Positions 9,895 to 19,391 of a stretch of 64,000 bases of DNA are shown piece by piece. The stretch is from positions 1 through 64,000 of the forward strand of contig JADMJR010000027.1 of NCBI GenBank assembly GCA_018780365.1. Reading direction: 5' to 3'. Position 1 is the first letter of the stretch; the number at the start of each line of letters is the position of its first letter. This DNA is from Acidovorax sp. Lineage in GTDB: Bacteria > Pseudomonadota > Gammaproteobacteria > Burkholderiales > Burkholderiaceae_C. The notes under the pieces are model-generated. The model was not told the origin of the DNA, searched no databases, and saw only the letters and a list, made by a program, of their open reading frames with translations. The position numbers were made by a program, and so were the translations under genes.

Positions 9895-10419
9895 TTACTT
9901 GGCTGCGATCACTGCGCAGGCCAGGCGCGGGCCAGCGTTGCCGGTGGGCTGGGTTTTGTAGTCGTCAGGGTCGCGGTGGACGATCAGGCCCTTGCCGACG
10001 ATGTCATTGGCAGTGCTGCCCACGCGAACGGTGCGCGATTCAAAGTTGAACGTAGCCACGCCACTGGCATCGGCCTTGAGGCTGGGCAAATCACCCGTGT
10101 GGTGGTCGCCCATGCCATGGTGGCCGTGGGACTTGCCACCGGGGTTGAAGTGGCCGCCCGTGCTCATACCGTCGCCGCTGGAACAGTCGCCTTTTTCATG
10201 CACATGAAAACCGTGTTCGGCATTGGGCTTGAGGCCGCTGATGGAGCCGGACACCTTCACCACGTCACCCGACTGCACAAACGTCACCGTGCCAGCAGCG
10301 GTATTGCCGCGCGTGGGTTCCAGTTTGGCCGTGGCGCTGGGCCCCGAGGAATAACCGGCGCAGCCCGCCAGGGCCACAGCAGCCATGGACGACAAAACAA
10401 AAGCAAAACGAAGACGCAT
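9895..10419 (-). CDS. sodC: Cu/Zn superoxide dismutase, lipoprotein
   Basis: A 174-aa periplasmic Cu/Zn superoxide dismutase. Seen: a lipoprotein signal with lipobox LAGC (cysteine near residue 20), copper ligands in HGFHVHEKGDCS, the histidine-rich metal loop HFNPGGKSHGHHGMGDHH, and a later cysteine (RLACAVI) that pairs with GDC in the conserved disulfide. It should be anchored in the envelope and remove periplasmic superoxide. It is monocistronic, convergent with the nucleotidyltransferase gene. Confidence 0.93.
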   Translation of the reverse strand: MRLRFAFVLSSMAAVALAGCAGYSSGPSATAKLEPTRGNTAAGTVTFVQSGDVVKVSGSISGLKPNAEHGFHVHEKGDCSSGDGMSTGGHFNPGGKSHGHHGMGDHHTGDLPSLKADASGVATFNFESRTVRVGSTANDIVGKGLIVHRDPDDYKTQPTGNAGPRLACAVIAAK

Positions 10420-10518
10420 GAATCACACTCCTTTGGATATTGAAAGACTGCGGCATTGTGCGAGACGCCAGGATGCCGCCGCTGCTGGGGCCGCATGCCC
10501 GTCCAGCGAAAGTGTGCA

Positions 10519-11112
10519 CTATGCCTCTTTTCGGGCCAAGGCAATTAAGCGCGCCAGGGCCCTGTCATGGATGCCATGCTTGCGCAACTCGTCATAGGTG
10601 GCCTGGGCATAGTCCTGGGTGGTGCCAAAGCGCCCGCAGGCCTGTTCAAAAATGCGGCGGTATTCATGGTCGGGCAGCTCGCCGGTGTGATTGGGGCTTT
10701 TGCGCGACAGGGTGAAAGCCAGCGCACTGACCGGGCCCTGGGGCGTGTGGCAGGCAAGCCAGCGTGGGTCATACACCGCAGTGACCATTTCGCGCTGCCA
10801 CAGGTTGATCATGACCTGGCGGGCGTGTGCCTTGTCCACCCGGAACACCATGCCCCGGCAACTGCCCCCCGACAACATGCCAAACACCAGGCCCGGGCAT
10901 TCGGGCGTGCCCCGGTTGATGCGGCTCCACATCTTGAGCGCCCGGTGCCAGCCGTGCACCTTGGCGGCACGGCGCTCTGCGTAATCGAAATCCGGGCGCC
11001 AGATGAGCGAGCCGTAGCCAAACACCCACAGGTCCTGGTGGCCGCCCCACTCCTCAAGGGCACGCTCCAGCATCGGTGCCGGGTCACGAAGGGGTGCGGG
11101 GAAATTCGTCAT
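10519..11112 (-). CDS. chaC: ChaC-like gamma-glutamylcyclotransferase
   Basis: A 197-aa protein of the ChaC family, cytosolic enzymes that cleave glutathione to 5-oxoproline and Cys-Gly. Seen: LWVFGYGSLIWRPDFDY, the family's substrate-binding loop near the N-terminus, MLSGGSCRGMVFRVD in the middle, and HTGELPDHEYRRIF with the conserved acidic positions. Length is typical. It is transcribed away from the OmpA-domain gene at 11219. Confidence 0.88.
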   Translation of the reverse strand: MTNFPAPLRDPAPMLERALEEWGGHQDLWVFGYGSLIWRPDFDYAERRAAKVHGWHRALKMWSRINRGTPECPGLVFGMLSGGSCRGMVFRVDKAHARQVMINLWQREMVTAVYDPRWLACHTPQGPVSALAFTLSRKSPNHTGELPDHEYRRIFEQACGRFGTTQDYAQATYDELRKHGIHDRALARLIALARKEA

Positions 11113-11218
11113 GGGAGCACTCTACAATCGAAAGTTTTGTTCAGCATGCCGGAGCCCATTTGCGGGATTTCGCAACGGCTGCGCCGCTTTTCCTTATCCA
11201 TCACTCTGGGGATTTTCA

Positions 11219-11740
11219 ATGTCTAGTTCTGACGACGATAGCCAACAACGTTTTGCCCTTGGTTTCCTGTTTGCGCTGATTGCGCTGGTGATCTCGGCCG
11301 TGGTGGGCACGGTGGTGGTGAAGCGCGTGGGTGCTTCGGGTGCCGCCAAGCCTGCAGCAATGGCCGTTGCAAGCAGCGCGCCAGCTGCTGCCGCTGCCAC
11401 TGCCACCGATGAAGCCAGCGTGCGGGTCGAAAACGGTGTGGTGAAGTTCTACTTTGCCACCGCCAAGGCCGAGCTGGCCGCTGGCGCCAACGAAGCCCTG
11501 GCCGACGTGGTCAAGGGTGTGGCCGAAGGCAAGAAGGCTGTGGTGTCGGGCTTCCACGACGCCACGGGCGACGCTGCCCTGAATGCCGAGCTGGCCAAGC
11601 AGCGCGCCTTGGCGGTGCGCGACGCCCTGAAGGCGCTGGGCGTGGCCGAAGACAAGATCGAGCTGAAGAAGCCCGAAGAAACCACCGCCACCGGCAGCAA
11701 CACCGAAGCGCGCCGCGTGGAAGTGGCCCTCGGGGCGTAA
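11219..11740 (+). CDS. OmpA C-terminal-domain membrane protein
   Basis: A 173-aa protein with an N-terminal transmembrane anchor (FALGFLFALIALVISAVVGT, residues 12-31), an Ala-rich linker, and an OmpA-like peptidoglycan-associated domain. The domain is visible in KFYFATAKAELAAGAN, VVSGFHDATGDAALN and AKQRALAVRDALKALGV. It probably tethers the inner membrane to peptidoglycan. ATG 11219 gives a start directly before the anchor. A strong terminator follows at 11780-11816. Confidence 0.85.
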   Translation: MSSSDDDSQQRFALGFLFALIALVISAVVGTVVVKRVGASGAAKPAAMAVASSAPAAAAATATDEASVRVENGVVKFYFATAKAELAAGANEALADVVKGVAEGKKAVVSGFHDATGDAALNAELAKQRALAVRDALKALGVAEDKIELKKPEETTATGSNTEARRVEVALGA

Positions 11741-11779
11741 TGCCCGGGCGGTGACCGCACAGTGACCTGGAGAAGGTCG

Positions 11780-11816
11780 CCCATAAAAAACCCGGCAATG
11801 CCGGGTTTTTTATGGG
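11780..11816. terminator. Bidirectional rho-independent terminator
   Basis: A 17-bp perfect stem (CCCATAAAAAACCCGGC and its complement) with a 3-base loop and T-runs on both strands. It separates the convergent OmpA-domain gene and gloA. Confidence 0.92.
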
Positions 11817-11876
11817 TAAAAATGCCGTTTCCGCGCGTCCACCAATCCTTGGTAGCTATATTTTTAATAGCAAATC

Positions 11877-12290
11877 TCAGCGCAGGCCCGCACCACCCAG
11901 GCCTTCGGCGCGCTGGATCAGCTCGATCTTGTAGCCATCCGGGTCCGTCACAAACGCAATCACCGTGGTGCCGCCCTTGACGGGGCCCGCTTCGCGCGTC
12001 ACGTTGCCACCCGAGGCCTTGATCTTCTCGCACGCAGCATAGGCGTCGGGCACGCCCAGGGCGATGTGGCCATAGGCCGTGCCCATGTCGTAGCTTTCGG
12101 TGCCCCAGTTGTAGGTCAGCTCGATCTCGGCCTGGCCGGGGTTGCCGCCGTCAAAGCCGAGAAAGGCCAGCGAGTATTTGTATTCGGGGTTCTCGGACTG
12201 GCGCAGCAGCTGCATGCCCAGTACCTGGGTATAGAAGTCAATCGAGCGTTGAAGGTTGCCAACGCGCAGCATCGTGTGGAGGAATTTCAT
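11877..12290 (-). CDS. gloA: Lactoylglutathione lyase (glyoxalase I)
   Basis: A 137-aa glyoxalase I, converting the methylglyoxal-glutathione hemithioacetal to S-lactoylglutathione in the cytosol. Seen: [20 protein letters not shown] (first metal histidine), [15 protein letters not shown] (glutamate), [10 protein letters not shown] (histidine) and [11 protein letters not shown] (glutamate), the four metal ligands in order. Its start overlaps the stop of the thioesterase gene in an ATGA arrangement, implying translational coupling. Confidence 0.95.
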   Translation of the reverse strand: MKFLHTMLRVGNLQRSIDFYTQVLGMQLLRQSENPEYKYSLAFLGFDGGNPGQAEIELTYNWGTESYDMGTAYGHIALGVPDAYAACEKIKASGGNVTREAGPVKGGTTVIAFVTDPDGYKIELIQRAEGLGGAGLR

Positions 12291-12838
12291 CCCTTCGATT
12301 GTGCAGGCATGTCAAAAACCAGGCAGGTGGTGGTGGCGTGGGCATACAGCGTGCCGTCGGGCCCCACCAAGCGAGCTTCGGCCGTTGCCAGCTGGCGCCC
12401 GCTGTGGATCACGCGGCCCTCGGCACGCACGCGCTGCACCTTGGGCGTGATGGCTTTGACCAGGTTGATGCCCAGCTCGGCCGTGGTGTAGCCGCGCCCG
12501 GGCTCCATGCGCGTGTGCACGGCGCAGCCCAGCGCGGAGTCGAGCAGGGTGGCAAACCAGCCGCCGTGCACGGTGCCCATGGGGTTCAGGTGTTCCATGC
12601 GGGGCGTGCCCTGGAAGATCGCCGTGCCTTCGCCCACCTCCACGATCAAAAAGTCCAGCGTCTTGGCAATCGCGGCGTAGGGCAGCTCGCCCCGCAGCAT
12701 GGCCTGCATCTGCTCCAGGCCGTTCAGGTGGGCGATCTGCTCACGGCGGGCCACGCCCGGGCCGGGGCCGGCATCCAGGCGGGCCAGGATGTCGCGCTCT
12801 TGGGCCAGCCAGTGTTCAAGGTGGTTGTGTTGGGTCAT
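12287..12838 (-). CDS. PaaI-type hotdog thioesterase
   Basis: A 183-aa acyl-CoA thioesterase-like protein of the PaaI/YigI hotdog family. Seen: [25 protein letters not shown] (split here as [10 protein letters not shown] and LLDSALGC), the usual active-site helix, and [22 protein letters not shown] 12838 is used; the open frame beyond it runs antisense to marR. It is divergent from marR across a palindrome (12877-12888) and coupled to gloA downstream. Confidence 0.85.
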   Translation of the reverse strand: MTQHNHLEHWLAQERDILARLDAGPGPGVARREQIAHLNGLEQMQAMLRGELPYAAIAKTLDFLIVEVGEGTAIFQGTPRMEHLNPMGTVHGGWFATLLDSALGCAVHTRMEPGRGYTTAELGINLVKAITPKVQRVRAEGRVIHSGRQLATAEARLVGPDGTLYAHATTTCLVFDMPAQSKG

Positions 12839-12876
12839 GATTTTTCCGGGTCCGTGGTGGGGTTGAAACGCATGAG

Positions 12877-12888
12877 TTGCATATGCAA
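12877..12888. promoter_or_regulatory. Candidate MarR operator, 12-bp palindrome
   Basis: TTGCATATGCAA is a perfect palindrome in the 73-base gap between the thioesterase gene and marR, 24 bases upstream of the marR ATG. MarR proteins bind such sites between divergent genes, so regulation of both directions is inferred. Confidence 0.65.
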
Positions 12889-12911
12889 TTATTGCAGATA
12901 CAATCAAATCC

Positions 12912-13412
12912 ATGCAAGCTGACACATCCGCCATGGACTTTGCCGCACCACCCGTTGCCCGGACGGTGCCGCAGGGGTGCACCAACTTCAAGCTGCGCCA
13001 GCTGATGCGCCGCGTGGCCAACCACTACGACGCCGAAATGGCGAAGTGCGGGCTCAAGACCACGCAGTATTCGCTGCTGTCGCATGTGCTCACGCTGGGG
13101 CCTATCCGCCCGGGCGACCTGGCGGTGGCCATGAAGATGGATGCGTCCACGCTGACGCGTAACCTGCGCCCTCTGGTGGATGCAGGATGGGTCACGTTGG
13201 AGGCGGGCGCCGATGCTCGCAGCCGCCTGGCCCACATCACCGACGCAGGTCGCGAAAAACGTGCCGAGGCGCAGCGCCACTGGAAGGCTGCGCAACTCGC
13301 GCTGAATGAAACGCTGGGCGTGGAACGCGTGATGGCGCTGCATGCGCTGGTGGACGACTCGCTCGATTTGCTGGCGGCGCTGCCAGTGCAGGAGACTGGC
13401 CATGACGAATAA
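12912..13412 (+). CDS. MarR-family transcriptional regulator
   Basis: A 166-aa winged-helix regulator. Seen: KTTQYSLLSHVLTLGPIRPGDLAVAMKMDASTLTRNLRPLV (helix-turn-helix; pieces GPIRPGDLAVAMKMD and STLTRNLRPL) and the wing VTLEAGADARSRLAHITDAG. Its 3' end overlaps the MFS gene start by 11 bases, so it probably regulates that transporter and the divergent thioesterase-gloA pair. Confidence 0.92.
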   Translation: MQADTSAMDFAAPPVARTVPQGCTNFKLRQLMRRVANHYDAEMAKCGLKTTQYSLLSHVLTLGPIRPGDLAVAMKMDASTLTRNLRPLVDAGWVTLEAGADARSRLAHITDAGREKRAEAQRHWKAAQLALNETLGVERVMALHALVDDSLDLLAALPVQETGHDE

Positions 13413-14661
13413 CAATGCCTCTCAAACCGTAACAAAGCCAGCCGTCCCGCTGGCCCTGTGGCTGGTGCTGCTGGCAGCCGCAGGCGCCTTTGCGCTCACC
13501 ATGGGCACACGCCAGACCATGGGCCTGTTCCTGTCGGCACTCAACACCTCCACCGGCCTGGGCATTGGCAGCATCAGCCTGGCCTTTGCGTTTGGCCAGC
13601 TCTGGTGGGGCCTGACCCAGCCGTTTGCCGGGGCGGTGGCCGACCGCATCGGCACCGGCCGCGTGATCCTTCTGGGCGTGGCGCTGGTGGCGCTGGGCAC
13701 CTTCATCACGCCCTACATGACCACCACGGAGGGCCTCATTTTTGCGATTGGCGTGCTGGCCGCAGGCGGCGCGGGCATGGCCGGTCCGTCGGTGCTGATG
13801 GCCGCCACCGCACGGCTGGTGCCCGCCAGCAAGCGCGGGCTGGCCAGTGGCATCGTCAACGCGGGCGGGTCGTTCGGGCAGTTTGTAATGGCGCCCATTG
13901 CAATTGGCCTGACCGCCGCGGTGGGCTGGGCCAGTGCCATGCAGTGGCTGGGCGTGCTGGTGCTGCTGGCGCTGCCTGCGGTGTGGGTGCTCAGGGGCAA
14001 TTCGAACGCCTTGGCCGCGCAGGCCGCCGCCGCATCGGGCCAGAAGGCGCTGACGGCGCGCCAGGCCATTGCCCAGGCGCTGGCCACGCCGAGCTACCGG
14101 TATCTGGCGGCGGGCTTTCTGGTGTGCGGCTTTCACGTGGCATTCCTGGCCACGCACCTGCCGGGCGTCATTGCCGCATGTGGTCTGCCGCCTGAGATCG
14201 GCGGGTGGTCGCTGGCCATGATCGGCTTGTTCAACATTGTCGGCAGCCTGGCCATGGGCTGGGCCGTGGGGCGCTGGCGCATGAAGTCGCTGCTGTCGCT
14301 GCTGTATGCCACGCGCGGCCTCGCAGTGCTGATCTTCTTGCTGGCACCCAAAACGCCCACGGTGGTACTGATCTTTGCCGCTGTGATGGGTGTGACGTTT
14401 CTCTCCACCGTTCCGCCCACGGTCGGGCTGGTGGCCAAGATGTTTGGCACGGCCAACATGGCCATGTTGTTTGGCATCGTAATGCTGGCGCACCAGATTG
14501 GTGGCTTCTTTGGTGCCTACCTGGGCGGCAGCGTGTTCCAGGCCACGGGCAGCTATGACTGGGTCTGGTACATCGACATCGTGCTGGCCGTGGGCGCGGC
14601 CCTGGTCAACCTGCCGATCCGCGAAGCCCGCCTGGTGCGCCCTGCCGTCTCGGCCGTCTGA
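13402..14661 (+). CDS. Major facilitator superfamily transporter
   Basis: A 419-aa inner-membrane MFS permease with about 12 hydrophobic segments. Seen: LWLVLLAAAGAFALTMG at TM1, and the loop 2-3 motif GAVADRIGTGRVILLG. It is translationally overlapped with marR, which fits a MarR-controlled exporter or importer. The substrate is unknown; efflux of the MarR ligand is the simplest guess. ATG 13402 is chosen at the MarR overlap. Confidence 0.87.
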   Translation: MTNNNASQTVTKPAVPLALWLVLLAAAGAFALTMGTRQTMGLFLSALNTSTGLGIGSISLAFAFGQLWWGLTQPFAGAVADRIGTGRVILLGVALVALGTFITPYMTTTEGLIFAIGVLAAGGAGMAGPSVLMAATARLVPASKRGLASGIVNAGGSFGQFVMAPIAIGLTAAVGWASAMQWLGVLVLLALPAVWVLRGNSNALAAQAAAASGQKALTARQAIAQALATPSYRYLAAGFLVCGFHVAFLATHLPGVIAACGLPPEIGGWSLAMIGLFNIVGSLAMGWAVGRWRMKSLLSLLYATRGLAVLIFLLAPKTPTVVLIFAAVMGVTFLSTVPPTVGLVAKMFGTANMAMLFGIVMLAHQIGGFFGAYLGGSVFQATGSYDWVWYIDIVLAVGAALVNLPIREARLVRPAVSAV

Positions 14662-14687
14662 ACCCACAACGCCATCCATCCCCTTAA

Positions 14688-15206
14688 ATGAAAGCCAATG
14701 ACATGACGGACACCCACGCCAGCAGCGCCTCAACGGCAGGCAAATCATCGATTTATCTGGATGACCTGGCGGTGGGCGACCAGTTCAAAAGTGGCGAACA
14801 CGCCATGGACGAAGCGCAGATCACCACCTTTGCTGCTCAGTTCGACCCACAACCGTTCCACCTGGACGACACCGCTGCCCGCGCCACGCTGTTTGGGGGG
14901 CTGGCGGCCAGCGGCTGGCACACGGCGGCCGTGACCATGCGCCTGCAGGTCACCACCGGCCTGCCGATTGCGGGCGGCATCATCGGGGCCGGGGGCGAGT
15001 TGAGCTGGCCCCGGCCCACGCGCGCCACCGATGTGCTGCACGTGGTGAGCGAGGTCGTGCAGATCCAGCCCTCCAAGTCCAAGCCCGACCGTGGCATGGT
15101 CACCGTGCGCAGCGAAACCCGAAACCAACACGGCGACGTGCTGCAACTGTCTACCGTGCGCATCGTGGTGCCACGCAGGCCTGCGGCCGATGGGGCAGGG
15201 GCCTGA
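14688..15206 (+). CDS. MaoC-like hydratase-fold protein
   Basis: A 172-aa hotdog protein of the MaoC family (R-enoyl-CoA hydratase-like). Seen: YLDDLAVGDQFKSGEHAMDE and ITTFAAQFDPQPFHLDDTAA, which carries the usual D-x(4)-H catalytic pair, then FGGLAASGWHTAAVTMRL. The start may be ATG 14688 or ATG 14703. It overlaps the MATE gene start. The substrate is not known. Confidence 0.85.
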   Translation: MKANDMTDTHASSASTAGKSSIYLDDLAVGDQFKSGEHAMDEAQITTFAAQFDPQPFHLDDTAARATLFGGLAASGWHTAAVTMRLQVTTGLPIAGGIIGAGGELSWPRPTRATDVLHVVSEVVQIQPSKSKPDRGMVTVRSETRNQHGDVLQLSTVRIVVPRRPAADGAGA

Positions 15207-15207
15207 T

Positions 15208-16307
15208 GTGACCGATGCCCTGAACCCACGCACCCGCATGCTGCTGGAGGCGCCGATTGCGCCCACGCTGCTGCGGCTGGCGGCGCCCAATGTGCTGGTG
15301 ATGCTGGCGCAGGCGGGCGTCGGGCTCATCGAGACCTACTTTGTCGGCCAACTGGGCACCGATGCGCTGGCGGGCATGGCGCTCGTCTTCCCGGTGGTCA
15401 TGCTGATGCAGATGACCTCTGCGGGGGCCATGGGCGGCGGTATTGCGTCGGCCATCGCCCGCGCTCTGGGCGCCCGGCGGCGCGACGATGCCGACGCGCT
15501 GGTGCTGCACGCGCTCGCCATTGCGGCGGTGTTTTCGCTGGTCTTCACCGTGGGTGTGGTGGGAGGAGGGCGCTGGCTTTACACCCGCATGGGCGGCACA
15601 GGCGGCGCGCTGGACGCGGCGCTGGTCTATTCCAATTGGGTGTTTGCGGGCGCGTTTCTGGTGTGGCTGTTCAACACGCTGTCGGCCGTGATCCGGGGCA
15701 CGGGCAACATGGCCGTGCCGGCCTATGTCACGGTGCTGGGCGCCTTCGTGCTGGTGCCGTTGTCGCCACTGTTCATCTTTGGCTGGGGCCCCATGCCTGG
15801 CCTGGGTATTGCTGGCGGGGCCATCGCGCTGATGGCGTACTACCTGATCGGCAGCGTGGTGCTGGCAGCATATCTGTGGTCACCGCGCAGCCTGCTGCAG
15901 CCATCGTTCGCGCACATCCGGTTTCGCTGGGTGCTGTTCAAGGACATCTTGCGGGTCGGGTTGGTGGGCACCGTGTCGACCGCGGCCACCAATGTGGCGA
16001 TTGGGGTGACCACCGCGCTGGTCGGCGGTTTTGGCACGGCAGCCATTGCCGGGTATGGAACCGCATCGCGGCTTGAGTACCTGCTGGTGCCCCTGGTATT
16101 TGGCCTGGGCGCGCCGTTGGTGGCCATGGTAGGCACCTGCATTGGCGCGGGCCAGCGCGAGCGCGCCTTGCGCGCCACCTGGATCGGGGCCGGCATGGCG
16201 TTTGTGATGGCAGAAGCGATCGGCCTGTGGGCGGCGGCGTTTCCCAACGCATGGCTGTCGCTGTTCAACAGCGACCCCGCGATGCTGGAGGCGGGCGCGC
16301 TGTATCT
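15208..16307 (+). pseudogene. MATE-family efflux protein, 5' part interrupted by the transposon
   Basis: The first 365 codons of a multidrug and toxin extrusion (MATE) transporter, with repeated hydrophobic segments such as LAAPNVLVMLAQAGVGL and FVGQLGTDALAGMALVFP. GTG 15208 is used as the start; ATG 15190 in the same frame is possible. After codon TAT-CT (16303-16307) the frame enters the transposon end and stops at 16347, adding a short foreign tail. The remaining 104 codons lie at 61284-61595. Joining both parts at TATCT restores an uninterrupted 468-aa protein of normal family length. Confidence 0.93.
16303..16307 (+). repeat. Left target-site duplication TATCT
   Basis: The 5 bases next to the left inverted repeat, duplicated at 61284-61288. 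A 5-bp duplication is characteristic of Tn3-family insertion. Confidence 0.92.
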
Positions 16308-16343
16308 GAGGGTCGGCAGGGATTCATGTAAAAAACCGCAGAA
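16308..16343 (+). repeat. Left terminal inverted repeat (36 bp)
   Basis: It begins GAGGGTCGGCAGGGATTCA and ends with AAAAAACCGCAGAA. It matches the complement of 61248-61283 at 35 of 36 positions (T versus C at position 20). A further CTTAAG lies at a similar distance inside both ends. Confidence 0.93.
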
Positions 16344-16355
16344 ATGACCTTAAGT

Positions 16356-19349
16356 CTATGATTTCATTGGAATTATGGTGGCTTCAAAGTTCAAGGGGCC
16401 GATCTTGCGCCGGAAATCCAGCGTGTAGTCCCCAAACCGGTTGATGTGCTGCGTGCGAAACGGCGCCAGGCCCGCCAGAATGTCCAATGTGATCTCGATG
16501 CCCTCGTCCCGCAGCTCCTGCAGCACTCGCGTCATTCCCACCACGTTGTGCAGAATGATCATGTTGGCCACCAGATGGTTGTACTTGATCACCTTGCGCT
16601 GTTCATGCCGGATGTTCTCGGCAATGATCCCACCGCCCCCAAAGAGTGACCAGCGGGCAAAGCCGTTGAATTGCTCGCTCTTGTTGGTTTCGGCATGGAT
16701 CACCTTGCGCAGCCCAACATCGCCGATATAGCTCAGTAGGAACATGGTGCGGACCACCTTGCCCAGCTCCACGAAGGCAAAGTACAGCTTGTTCTTGCGG
16801 CTGTACGTACCCAGCCGACGCAAGATGGTGGATGGAGTGATTTTGCCGGTCTTGATGGAAACCGCCACCCGCAGCATCGCAGGAAAATGTGTTTCAATGA
16901 GCCTCCAGTCGATCACATCACTGAACAACGCGTTGATGTTGGGATACGCATTGCCCGCCGCTGGACGATGGAACTTGAGATCCTGAATACCCCGTATGCG
17001 CGGCATAAGCTTGATGCCCAGCAAATGGGCCAGCGCGAAGATGGGGTAGCTTTGAGCCTGTGTGTCACCGTGAATGGTGTCAGGCCGAATGTCTGACTCG
17101 TTGCTCTCCAGCCCGTCCAAGATATGCAGACCTTCATAAGTGCCGCAGGAAATGAAATGGCTGAACAGCGCGATGAATTTGTCGGACACGTGGTAGTAGC
17201 CGATGCCGCCGTAACCACCATAGCGGATGTGGTGTTCTGATAGCAGGTTTTGCTCATACAGGTTCCATTTGGCGCCGTCGGCCGACGCGTGCTTGCCGGT
17301 ACCCCAGTAGCCTGGCAGTTCAAACTTGTTGTACGCGTTGATCACCTTCACAATGGCTTTGTCCAACAGGTCTTCGCTCACGTACTTCAGGTTGAGCCAG
17401 GAGATCTGGCGGCGGCTCAGCCCTTTGATGGATTTGGCGGTCTGAACCGGCCCGAGGTTGCAGCCGTAGCAAAACAGCGTTGTGATAACGCGCATCCGAA
17501 GATCCTCAACGCGGCTGTCCGTCCCGGCCAATGGGCGAAATAGCTTGTGCAGGTCCAACCAGCGCTCGGTATCGATCATCACATCCACGATGCTGACCGC
17601 TTTCATCCGCTCGGATATCAAGGCGTCGATCCGTGCGGCGGCTTCGACGATGTCAGAGCGCGATGGTTTTCTGAGGATCAGGCGTCCGTCGACAATTTCC
17701 GCATGGGCGTTCTCCGGGAAATTTGCATCGGTTTCCTTCGCCCTCTGCGACATGGCCGATTTCAGCAAAGAGACAAAGGCACTGGGCTCCGTCTCGATGC
17801 CGGTGACCTTGCCATAGTGGCCCACCTCTTTTTCAAAGGTTTCGTCATCGACCAACTGTTCACGGTAGTCGTCATAACGTTCACCGTACTTGATGAAGAG
17901 ATCGCCGGACTTCAGTTCGTCCTTGATGGCGTACATCACCGCCAGTTCAAAGTACCGGCGGTGTACCGCTTCTGCCCGGCCCTTGCCTGGTGGTTTGACC
18001 AGTACCAGTTTGCGCCACTGCGCCGACATCGAACGCAAATCCCTGTCTTCAGTCAACCCCAATGTGTCTAGTGAAACGATGTCGGCACGGTTGTCACGTA
18101 GGTTGTAGAGCGCCTCAATCAACCGGTCCATCACCAGGTCTTCACTGCTGGCTTGCGGTGAGGCAATGCTGATGCAGTTGAGTAACTGGGCCCGAACCGT
18201 CTTGTAGGGCTGCAACAGGAAAGGCAGGTGGTTCCGTCCGGCATAGGCCAGGTGCTGCTCGCATTCGTTGAGTAGTTCTTCCACGTCGGCCACCAGTGTG
18301 GTCCCAATGGCATCTACGCGCTGAGTGTCTGTTCCCTCCAGTTGATAGGCCCCCAGGATGTCTTTGAGCTGGCCAACCAGCATGTCGGTTTTCTGCACCC
18401 GCTCCTGCTGGAAAGACAGCAGTTTCTCACGGGCATTGTTTTCCAGGTTCTGCATGAGGCGAATGAACAGATCCGCGGCATCGTCCAGTGATTGGGCATG
18501 CTGGGCCCGGATGAATATCACCGCCAGGGCGTAGCGCTTTTGCGGTTTGAGTTCAGCCATCTCTGCCGCATTGAGCGCGCGTGCCAAATGCCGGAACTGC
18601 TTGAGCTTGGGAACAGGGACATCGGGCTTTGGCAGCTGCTCCACCAGGTGCTGAAGACGCCGGATATGGTGGATGTAAGTTCGCGTTTCCTTGTTTGTCG
18701 GCCGCTTGGGCTCGCGCTTGAGCGTCTGCCAGGCGGAAACGGACTCCCCCGGGGCGGTTTTGAGAAGTCCGTCGATCAGGGCCCGGGTCTGCGCGGTGAG
18801 TTGGCCTGCGATGGCTGAGAAATACCGGCTGTTGCTCTTTTCCCGAGCCCGAAATGCCATTCGGTCCAGCGTTGAGAAAGCGGGTAACTCGTAGCGGTGG
18901 TGGACCAGCTCTTCGAGCATCACGTTGATGATGTCGGCCACCGCCTGTTTGGTTTCGGCCGCCGTGTCGGCCACAACGCCCAGCCAGGCGTGACCGGCCG
19001 GGTCCAAGGATTTGACATTGAGATGCCGGCGCAAAGCCGCGAAAAGCGCCATACGCGATCCCGAGGCCTCAAAGCGTTTCAGGTCGGCGAGCGTGGGCTC
19101 TCTGGCAACCCCTGCTTGCTGTGCGATACGCTCTCTGATGGCCGCTGGTACCTCAGCGAGGGGGATGAAGTACCCCAGGCGCTGGAAGACCTTCAGGTGG
19201 ATCAACGCAACGATGCGAGGCAAGGGCCGCTTGACGATACCGGCAGCCATGAGCTTCTCAGCCTCGGTCGGCGTGTAAAGCTCCTCCAATTCACGGGGCG
19301 TCGGATCGGGGTTCAGGCTGGGATAGGCCGTCTCATTGCGTGTGGTCAT
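16356..19349 (-). CDS. tnpA: Tn3-family transposase of the 45-kb element
   Basis: A 997-aa replicative transposase. Seen: the DDE catalytic residues D691 (in SADG), D757 (in PDTIHGDT) and E892 (in NKSEQFNGF), followed by the conserved FGGGG stretch. The N-terminal half carries the inverted-repeat-binding region. The length matches full-size Tn3 transposases (about 960-1030 aa). The stop lies 13 bases from the left inverted repeat. It is preceded 42 bases upstream by the recombinase gene on the same strand. No frameshift is seen, so it should be active. Confidence 0.95.
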   Translation of the reverse strand: MTTRNETAYPSLNPDPTPRELEELYTPTEAEKLMAAGIVKRPLPRIVALIHLKVFQRLGYFIPLAEVPAAIRERIAQQAGVAREPTLADLKRFEASGSRMALFAALRRHLNVKSLDPAGHAWLGVVADTAAETKQAVADIINVMLEELVHHRYELPAFSTLDRMAFRAREKSNSRYFSAIAGQLTAQTRALIDGLLKTAPGESVSAWQTLKREPKRPTNKETRTYIHHIRRLQHLVEQLPKPDVPVPKLKQFRHLARALNAAEMAELKPQKRYALAVIFIRAQHAQSLDDAADLFIRLMQNLENNAREKLLSFQQERVQKTDMLVGQLKDILGAYQLEGTDTQRVDAIGTTLVADVEELLNECEQHLAYAGRNHLPFLLQPYKTVRAQLLNCISIASPQASSEDLVMDRLIEALYNLRDNRADIVSLDTLGLTEDRDLRSMSAQWRKLVLVKPPGKGRAEAVHRRYFELAVMYAIKDELKSGDLFIKYGERYDDYREQLVDDETFEKEVGHYGKVTGIETEPSAFVSLLKSAMSQRAKETDANFPENAHAEIVDGRLILRKPSRSDIVEAAARIDALISERMKAVSIVDVMIDTERWLDLHKLFRPLAGTDSRVEDLRMRVITTLFCYGCNLGPVQTAKSIKGLSRRQISWLNLKYVSEDLLDKAIVKVINAYNKFELPGYWGTGKHASADGAKWNLYEQNLLSEHHIRYGGYGGIGYYHVSDKFIALFSHFISCGTYEGLHILDGLESNESDIRPDTIHGDTQAQSYPIFALAHLLGIKLMPRIRGIQDLKFHRPAAGNAYPNINALFSDVIDWRLIETHFPAMLRVAVSIKTGKITPSTILRRLGTYSRKNKLYFAFVELGKVVRTMFLLSYIGDVGLRKVIHAETNKSEQFNGFARWSLFGGGGIIAENIRHEQRKVIKYNHLVANMIILHNVVGMTRVLQELRDEGIEITLDILAGLAPFRTQHINRFGDYTLDFRRKIGPLNFEATIIPMKS

Positions 19350-19391
19350 GTGCGGGCACTACCCTGTTTGGCAACCGGTACACCCACAGCC

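Noticed and set aside
13237..14748. 503-codon open frame antisense to the MFS gene
   Set aside because: The His/Gln/Arg-rich translation has no domain; the sense strand encodes a clear transporter.
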